A stretch of DNA of 64,000 bases from Adlercreutzia mucosicola DSM 19490 (GTDB lineage: Bacteria; Actinomycetota; Coriobacteriia; Coriobacteriales; Eggerthellaceae), in NCBI RefSeq assembly GCF_000422625.1, contig NZ_AUGK01000007.1, positions 1 to 64,000 of the forward strand, written 5' to 3'. Numbering within the stretch: the stretch's first letter is position 1; each line of letters opens with the position of its first letter. Shown in pieces: positions 59,363 to 64,000 of this stretch. Below the pieces are notes generated by a model that made no database searches, was not told the DNA's origin, and worked only from the letters and a program-made list of their open reading frames with translations. The translations under genes and the position numbers were made by a program.

Positions 59363-60997
59363 ATGAGGGAAATCACTACGTGCAGTCGTCGCAATTTCGT
59401 GCGGGGCGCCGCGCTGGGTGCTGCCGGCTTGGCCGCCGTGGGGCTGACCGCCTGCGCTCAACCGGCGGCGAAGGAGTCCATGGCCGATGCGGGCGACGGC
59501 GCCGCGCCCGAGCTGGCGCCGGCCGATGAGACCTGGGAGACCGACGTGCTCGTCATCGGTCTGGGCGCCTCGGGCCTGCAGGCGGCCCTGGGGGCTGCGG
59601 CCCAGGGCGTGGGCGTGCTGGCCGTCGACCAGGCGCCGGACATGGTGGGCACCACCAATATCACCACCTCGGGGTATCTGTGCGTGGGAGACAAGCTGCA
59701 GATGGCGCAGCCCTACCACTACGAGGTGCGCGAGGTGTTCGACAAGCTGAACGAATACTCCAACTACTGCTTCAACACCCAGGTGCTGAAGGCCATCCTG
59801 GACGCGTCGTCGCGCTCGTCGAACAACCTCATCGACGCGGGGTTGCCGGTGAAGGTGGTGGAGCTGCCCGAGCGCAAGGAGCTGACCGGCCCCACCCTCG
59901 GCCAGATCTGCGGCCATGCCTACGACTGCAAGGGCCAAGAACGCGCTGACATCTTCCAGGCCGCCCTGGACAAGGCCGGCGTTGATTCGCGCTACGGGGT
60001 CACGGCCGAGCAGCTTGTCTTCGACGGCGATGAGATTGTCGGCGTGCGCTGCACTCAAGACGGGAAGGCCGTCGACGTCAATGCGAAGGCCATCTGCCTG
60101 TGCACCGGCGGCTTTCTCGGCAACGAGGACATGGTGGCCCAGTACTTCGCCGGATCGCGCGTGGTGCCCATGGGCAATCCGGCCTGCAAGGGCGCGGGCA
60201 TCACCATGGCGCTCTCGGCAAAGGGCCAGATGGGCAAGGCGTTCTCGCTGAGCAGCAACGAGTATGGCGGTGCCAACTTCGACGCATCGCCCATGTTCGC
60301 CTTCCGTCCCGGCAGCGGGTCGAACGAGGCGCTGCGCCTGGTGCTGCTGGGCAGCATCATCGTGGACTCCCAGGGCAACCGCTTTGTGAGCGAGGAGATC
60401 GCCAACAAGGAGGCCATGCACTGCGCTGAGCCGTTCATCCGCGCCAAGACCTATTACACGGTGGTCGACCAGGACTTTATCGACTATGTGAAGTCGAAGC
60501 CCCTGGGCGAGACCATGGGCGACGGCCGCATGAAGAAGATGTTCGCCGACGTGATGATCGAGACCTTGGACGACGACCTGGAGGCGGCGCTGGCCGAGGG
60601 CTGGGTGGCGAAGGGCGACACTATCGCCGAGCTGGCCGCGGCCTACGACCTGCCCGATCTGGAGAGCACTATCGAGACCTACAACGGCTACTGCGAGACC
60701 GGGGTGGACGAGCAGTTCTACAACGCGCCCGAGTTCCTGCACAAGGTGGCCACGCCGCCGTTCTACATCGTGCAGTCGTTCCCGGCCGGCTGGCTCACCC
60801 TGGGCGGCGTGAAGTGCGACGCCAGCTGCCAGGTGGTGGACGCTGACAACAAGCCCGTGGAGAAGCTGTTCATCGCCGGTGCCGACGCCGACCTGTTCTG
60901 CGCTCCCTATATTGCCGGCGGCAGCGCCAACGGCTTCGCCCAGGCCTCGGGCCTCATCGCTGGCGAATCCGCCGCCGCCCTGGCGAAGGCCTCCTAG
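59363..60997 (+). CDS. Tat-exported FAD-dependent fumarate-reductase-like oxidoreductase
   Basis: The 544-residue precursor has a twin-arginine signal (CSRRNFVRGAALGAAGL) that ends in a lipobox-like LTAC. The FAD domain follows (DVLVIGLGASGLQAALGAAA), and the C-terminus has GADADLFCAPYIAGGSANGF, as in flavocytochrome c / fumarate, urocanate and drug reductases of the FrdA-like family (for example Cgr2). It would accept electrons at the outer face of the membrane from a cytochrome or quinol donor and reduce a small organic acceptor. The acceptor cannot be told. It is controlled probably by the divergent LuxR protein. Confidence 0.88.
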   Translation: MREITTCSRRNFVRGAALGAAGLAAVGLTACAQPAAKESMADAGDGAAPELAPADETWETDVLVIGLGASGLQAALGAAAQGVGVLAVDQAPDMVGTTNITTSGYLCVGDKLQMAQPYHYEVREVFDKLNEYSNYCFNTQVLKAILDASSRSSNNLIDAGLPVKVVELPERKELTGPTLGQICGHAYDCKGQERADIFQAALDKAGVDSRYGVTAEQLVFDGDEIVGVRCTQDGKAVDVNAKAICLCTGGFLGNEDMVAQYFAGSRVVPMGNPACKGAGITMALSAKGQMGKAFSLSSNEYGGANFDASPMFAFRPGSGSNEALRLVLLGSIIVDSQGNRFVSEEIANKEAMHCAEPFIRAKTYYTVVDQDFIDYVKSKPLGETMGDGRMKKMFADVMIETLDDDLEAALAEGWVAKGDTIAELAAAYDLPDLESTIETYNGYCETGVDEQFYNAPEFLHKVATPPFYIVQSFPAGWLTLGGVKCDASCQVVDADNKPVEKLFIAGADADLFCAPYIAGGSANGFAQASGLIAGESAAALAKAS

Positions 60998-61410
60998 GGC
61001 GCGAGCTTACTGTTGCGACGGGCCGGGCTGCACCGACCGGGTTGTCGCGGCGCCGGGCTGTGCCGATTGGTGCTCTGCTCGGGTAACAAGGTCGCCTGCC
61101 GGAGTGGCGTCCTGGCGCAGCAGCATCCGATGCGGATCCTTGCCACCAATGTCCCTCCCCCTCTCCCTCCACCGGCCCCAATCTTCGGGGCCGGTGGGAC
61201 GTGGATGCGGCCTGCGATGCATGCCAGCTGCGGCCCCGGGGGGGCAAGGGCTGCAGCTGCCGGTCCGGCCGAGGGCGGGTGCGCTGGCAGCGCTGCAGAG
61301 GACGAGGATGGCCGGGGTGGCGTGACGGGGTGGCGTGACGGGCCTGGCGCTCATCAAGGAAGCCGTGGGCCGTCGTCTGTCGTCTGCCATCTGTCGTCGA
61401 AAGGCGCCAG
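60998..61410. other. Intergenic with a long hairpin
   Basis: CCACCGGCCCC (61169-61179) pairs perfectly with 61187-61197 around a 7-base loop; there is no U-tract. A tandem GGGGTGGCGTGAC lies near 61315-61340. No coding frame is supported. Confidence 0.5.
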
Positions 61411-62061
61411 CTAGTACTTCTCCCAGAGCTTCAGTTCCAGGTAGGAAGCGGTGACACCGGCGATGAAGGCGGCGACGATGAGGGCGAATACGACATTGGC
61501 GGCCTTGGGGCTCAAGAGCGCAAAACCCTCGCAGACCACGGGGAAGATGACCCACACGTAGAGCATGGCGGCCAGGCCGATGAAGAAGTCGTTCACGAGC
61601 CACGCCTGGCCGAACACGTTGCCCGGCAGCTGGGAGTTGTCCCAGAAGGGGTATTCGCCGGTGGCCGGATCGGGCTGGTTGATGAGCCAGCCCATGACCA
61701 GCTCCAGCACCATGGCGATGACGATGGCCAGAACGAGCGACTCCAGAAACGCGCCCCAGAGGGTCTTGCGACGCAGGATCAGCCGCTCCTTCAAGGGCTC
61801 GATGAGCAGGGTCATGAACACGGCGCCGAAGCCGTAGACCCAGTAGGGGTGGTACCACGGGTCGGTCCACACGGCGTAGTCGTCGGCCACGATGCCGAAG
61901 CACTGATCCATAAGCCAACAGTAGGGCATCTCCAGCCAGTGCCCCACCAGGCAGCACAGGCAGAAACACACCAGCACTGCCCGCCAAAACGGCCAGGTGA
62001 GCGGTGCGAAATAGCCGATCTCGTCTTTCTCGGTCGGCTTATGGAACTTGAGGATGGCCAT
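61411..62061 (-). CDS. CmpB-type membrane protein (putative ABC transporter type IV)
   Basis: The 216-residue product has about five helices and the family landmarks as I recall them: LVGHWLEMPYCWLM, DPWYHPYWVYGFGAVFMTLL, EPLKERLILRRKTLWGAFLE. The label ABC transporter is historic; the function is not established. It converges on the FAD-reductase gene and may belong to its system. Confidence 0.7.
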   Translation of the reverse strand: MAILKFHKPTEKDEIGYFAPLTWPFWRAVLVCFCLCCLVGHWLEMPYCWLMDQCFGIVADDYAVWTDPWYHPYWVYGFGAVFMTLLIEPLKERLILRRKTLWGAFLESLVLAIVIAMVLELVMGWLINQPDPATGEYPFWDNSQLPGNVFGQAWLVNDFFIGLAAMLYVWVIFPVVCEGFALLSPKAANVVFALIVAAFIAGVTASYLELKLWEKY

Positions 62062-62781
62062 GGAGGCTTCTTCTCTCGGACGGATGATGGACTCAGGTTA
62101 CTCCCTCGCGCGTCGTTTCGCCGCGCCATACCCGAGTCTTTGACTCACCGTTGCCGCTATGTTGCCGAGGGGGCTGCTGAAGAGGCTGTTGGGGGGGTAG
62201 CGCACCGTCGACGGGGCGGGGTAGGGACGTCTTGCGCGCCGTGGGGGACGGGGTGGCCGACGCGCGCCGCGGGGAAGGGGTTGCTTCGCGCGTGGATGCG
62301 ACGAACTCGCCGCTGGGTTTCCGTAAGGTGGTTTTTTGTGCAAGAAACTCCGATATATAGACATCCTGAAAAGCGTGGGAAGCTTTCCGCATGAGACCGC
62401 GGAAAGAAATGCCTGGTACATGGCGCTGGCGTCGGCGAAAAAGAGGACCGAAGGCGCAGAGGTGGTCCGCTGATGTCTACTTATCGGAGTTTCTTGCGCA
62501 AAACCTGCGCACATCGGCGCCGCAACGCGGCGCGGCCGGAGGTGGAGGCGATCATGGGGCGCGGCTGTCGGGTCGCGGCAACCGCTACAGGGTGCCGGAT
62601 CAAGGCGCCGATGGGAAGCGGCGATCGGCAGAGCGCCGTCGCGCGGTAAGGGCGATCGGAGGTGCAGGGCAGCTGCAGCGGGAAGCGGTGACCGCCGACG
62701 GGAAAAGCCGTGGGGAATGGGGGCGGCCTCTTCCGTCGGCGGCGGGGGGCGTGGTACGCTGCTCGGCGAAGCAAACGTGCT
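62062..62781. other. Intergenic with inverted repeats
   Basis: About 720 bases without a supported gene, upstream of the ZTP riboswitch. The outstanding feature is the inverted repeat at 62339-62365 and 62472-62500. The open frames here have unusual composition and no motif. Confidence 0.4.
62339..62500. repeat. Imperfect inverted repeat flanking about 105 bases
   Basis: The left arm (62339-62365) contains CAAGAAACTCCGATA and TAGACATC. The right arm (62472-62500) is its complement with few changes, and the similarity continues outward through a GGTTTT segment. It looks like a miniature inverted-repeat element or a structured RNA. Confidence 0.65.
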
Positions 62782-62850
62782 GTGACTGACGGGTAATCGC
62801 GGGGAACCGCGGGGGAGCAGCGCGTCCATTTCCGCCGACCGTCTGGGCAA
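62782..62850 (+). ncRNA. ZTP riboswitch (pfl motif)
   Basis: The sequence follows the ZTP aptamer consensus: GACTGACGG at the 5' side pairs with CCGTC near the end, a hairpin CGCGG-GGAA-CCGCG follows, then the conserved GGGGAGC, and the 3' CCGACCGTCTGGGCA. The aptamer binds ZMP/ZTP, the AICAR nucleotides that build up when 10-formyl-tetrahydrofolate is low. It controls the IMP cyclohydrolase and AICAR formyltransferase genes downstream, a classic placement. Confidence 0.88.
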
Positions 62851-62880
62851 GCTCACTCGCAAGGGTGGCTTGCCCTTTTT
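62845..62880 (+). terminator. Riboswitch expression-platform terminator
   Basis: GGGCAAGC (62845-62852) pairs with GCTTGCCC (62868-62875) and is followed by five T residues. Its 5' arm overlaps the last aptamer segment (TGGGCA), so ligand binding would block the terminator and allow read-through. Confidence 0.88.
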
Positions 62881-62960
62881 CATGGGCGGAATGCGGAGAA
62901 GGGCGGAGGCCGCAAGCGCCGACCGCGCAGCGTTGAGCAACGTGAGAGAAAGGGAAGTCC

Positions 62961-63596
62961 GTGCAAGATCTCGTCGAACTGCTGAAGAACAACCCCTACC
63001 CGGGCCGCGGCATCGTGGTGGGGAAGGACACCGTGTACTACTTCATCATGGGCCGAAGCCTTAACAGCCGCAACCGCATCTTCGCCATCGAGCCCGACGG
63101 CATCCGCACCGAGGCCCACGACCCGGCGCTTTTGGAGGATCCGAGCCTCATCATCTACCATCCGGTGCGCACCATGGGCGAGGCGCTCGTGGTGACCAAC
63201 GGCGACCAGACCGACACTATCGTGGAGGCGGGCGACTTCCGCGCCGGCTGCATGGCCCGCGAATATGAGCCCGATGCGCCGAACTTCACCCCGCGCATCT
63301 CGGCCATCGTGAACCCCGACGGCTCCTTCGAGCTGTCTATCCTGAAGCACGGGGCCGACGATCGCTGCATTCGCGAGTTCTTCGCCCATGAGGGCGTCGA
63401 CGAGGGCTGCGGCTACTTCATCAGCACCTACCAGGGCGACGGCAACCCGCTGCCCACTTTCGCCGGCGAGCCCATTCCCGTTGCGCTGCCCACCGCCGAC
63501 GAGCTGTGGGGCGCGCTCAACGACGAGAACAAGGTGAGTCTGTACGCCAACGTGAACGGCGAGGTCACCCTCTACAACAAGAACCTCGGGGATTAA
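62961..63596 (+). CDS. IMP cyclohydrolase (PurO/IMP_cyclohyd family)
   Basis: The enzyme closes FAICAR to IMP, the last purine step. The 211-residue product is of the stand-alone IMP_cyclohyd family: NNPYPGRGIVVGKDTVYYFI, then MGRSLNSRNRIF and NPDGSFELSILKHG. In most bacteria this activity is half of PurH; here it is a separate gene ahead of the formyltransferase. GTG 62961 has AAAGGGAAG upstream. It is the first gene under the ZTP riboswitch. Confidence 0.85.
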   Translation: MQDLVELLKNNPYPGRGIVVGKDTVYYFIMGRSLNSRNRIFAIEPDGIRTEAHDPALLEDPSLIIYHPVRTMGEALVVTNGDQTDTIVEAGDFRAGCMAREYEPDAPNFTPRISAIVNPDGSFELSILKHGADDRCIREFFAHEGVDEGCGYFISTYQGDGNPLPTFAGEPIPVALPTADELWGALNDENKVSLYANVNGEVTLYNKNLGD

Positions 63597-63670
63597 TTGC
63601 ACGCATCTCAACGGAGGTTGAGCATAGCGAAGATGCGGGGTGTTCTGACCGAGCGAGTTCCGCAGCGACT

Positions 63671-63693
63671 GGAAATGCCCAGTGGGCATTTCC
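63671..63693. repeat. Palindrome between the purine genes
   Basis: GGAAATGCCC and its complement around AGT give a 10-bp hairpin in the 177-base gap. There is no U-tract; it looks like an interspersed palindromic element or an mRNA processing site. Confidence 0.5.
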
Positions 63694-63773
63694 ACAAAGC
63701 GAGGACTGTCTGAGCGAATCAGAATACCGCGTAGCTTCGCCCTCGGTGATTTCCAACAACGAAAAGGAGAATC

Positions 63774-64000
63774 ATGAACGAACTGGAACTGAAGTACGGT
63801 TGCAATCCGAACCAGAAGCCCTCGCGCATCTATATGAAGGACGGCAGCGACCTGCCCATTCAGGTGCTGAACGGCAAGCCCGGCTACATCAACTTCCTCG
63901 ACGCCTTCAATTCCTGGCAGCTCGTGCGTGAGCTGAAGGAGGCCACGGGGCTGCCTGCCGCCGCCTCGTTCAAACATGTGTCGCCGGCCGGTGCTGCGGT
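63774..64000 (+). CDS. AICAR formyltransferase (purH-type), partial at window end
   Basis: The first 75 codons read [20 protein letters not shown], then [20 protein letters not shown] and [14 protein letters not shown], the start of phosphoribosylaminoimidazolecarboxamide formyltransferase. The KYGxNPxQ and KHVSPAGAA segments are diagnostic. It lacks an N-terminal cyclohydrolase domain, so it is the single-function type. AAAGGAGA precedes ATG 63774. Both it and the preceding gene lie downstream of the ZTP riboswitch. Confidence 0.9.
   Translation, partial: MNELELKYGCNPNQKPSRIYMKDGSDLPIQVLNGKPGYINFLDAFNSWQLVRELKEATGLPAAASFKHVSPAGAA

Noticed and set aside
61169-61197. Hairpin as rho-independent terminator of the FAD reductase gene
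   Set aside because: Stem is strong but no U-tract follows and it lies 170 bases after the stop.

Overview
The window looks like a chromosomal stretch of a high-GC anaerobic actinobacterium of the Coriobacteriia, most likely Eggerthellaceae. The reasons are the Tat-exported FAD reductase paired with a multi-spanning membrane LuxR regulator (57577-60997), the DUF5692-type membrane protein, the class III fructose-bisphosphatase, the split purine genes at the right end, and the high GC of the housekeeping genes. Assignment is by pattern recognition only; no search was possible.

Region 1 (1-5.1 kb) is a scar zone. An IS21-family element (1-2414) has cut the permease gene of a lantibiotic-type ABC exporter. 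Next to it lie a TetR regulator truncated after about 35 codons and, fused at its breakpoint, a frameshifted remnant of a type I restriction specificity subunit (hsdS).

Region 2 (5.1-36 kb) is a defense and conflict island of mostly lower GC. In order it carries AbiE (abiEi/abiEii), an XRE-TIGR02391-Shedu operon, a lipoprotein-anchored YHH/HNH nuclease toxin with a surface-protein partner, an ADP-ribosylglycohydrolase, a class II Fic protein flanked by TCGTTAG repeats, an Mrr-type nuclease, a Gabija-like OLD nuclease/UvrD helicase pair, a KAP-type P-loop NTPase, a retron, a PLD-nuclease/helicase (DUF3427) with a NUDIX hydrolase, and a DUF2442-Fic cassette between direct repeats. The retron has a reverse transcriptase with both retron-specific motifs. 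A msr-msd candidate directly upstream has perfect 13-bp a1/a2 arms and a TATAAT box at the right distance. Downstream on the same strand lie a membrane-anchored UvrD-like helicase with four C-terminal zinc ribbons and a membrane-anchored variant leucine-rich repeat protein; these may be its effectors.

Region 3 (36-54 kb) is mostly core or mildly accessory: VanZ/RDD protein, decayed radical SAM gene, SulP transporter, zinc-ribbon XRE and TipA-like MerR regulators, a divergent pair of VbhT-like Fic proteins, an XRE/DUF6773 pair, a rhodanese/CoA-disulfide reductase pair, ElaA, MsrAB, Apt, a small ferritin-like protein and an APC transporter.

Region 4 (54-64 kb) has fbp, then a PD-(D/E)xK/DUF559-like nuclease gene flanked by two mirror-image clusters of a 24-bp repeat, then the LuxR/FAD-reductase pair, a CmpB-type membrane protein, and a ZTP riboswitch with terminator in front of the IMP cyclohydrolase and AICAR formyltransferase genes (the latter runs off the window).

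The best candidates for undescribed systems are the retron with its helicase and repeat-protein neighbours (23.9-29.9 kb) and the nuclease gene bracketed by symmetrical repeat clusters (55.9-57.4 kb).
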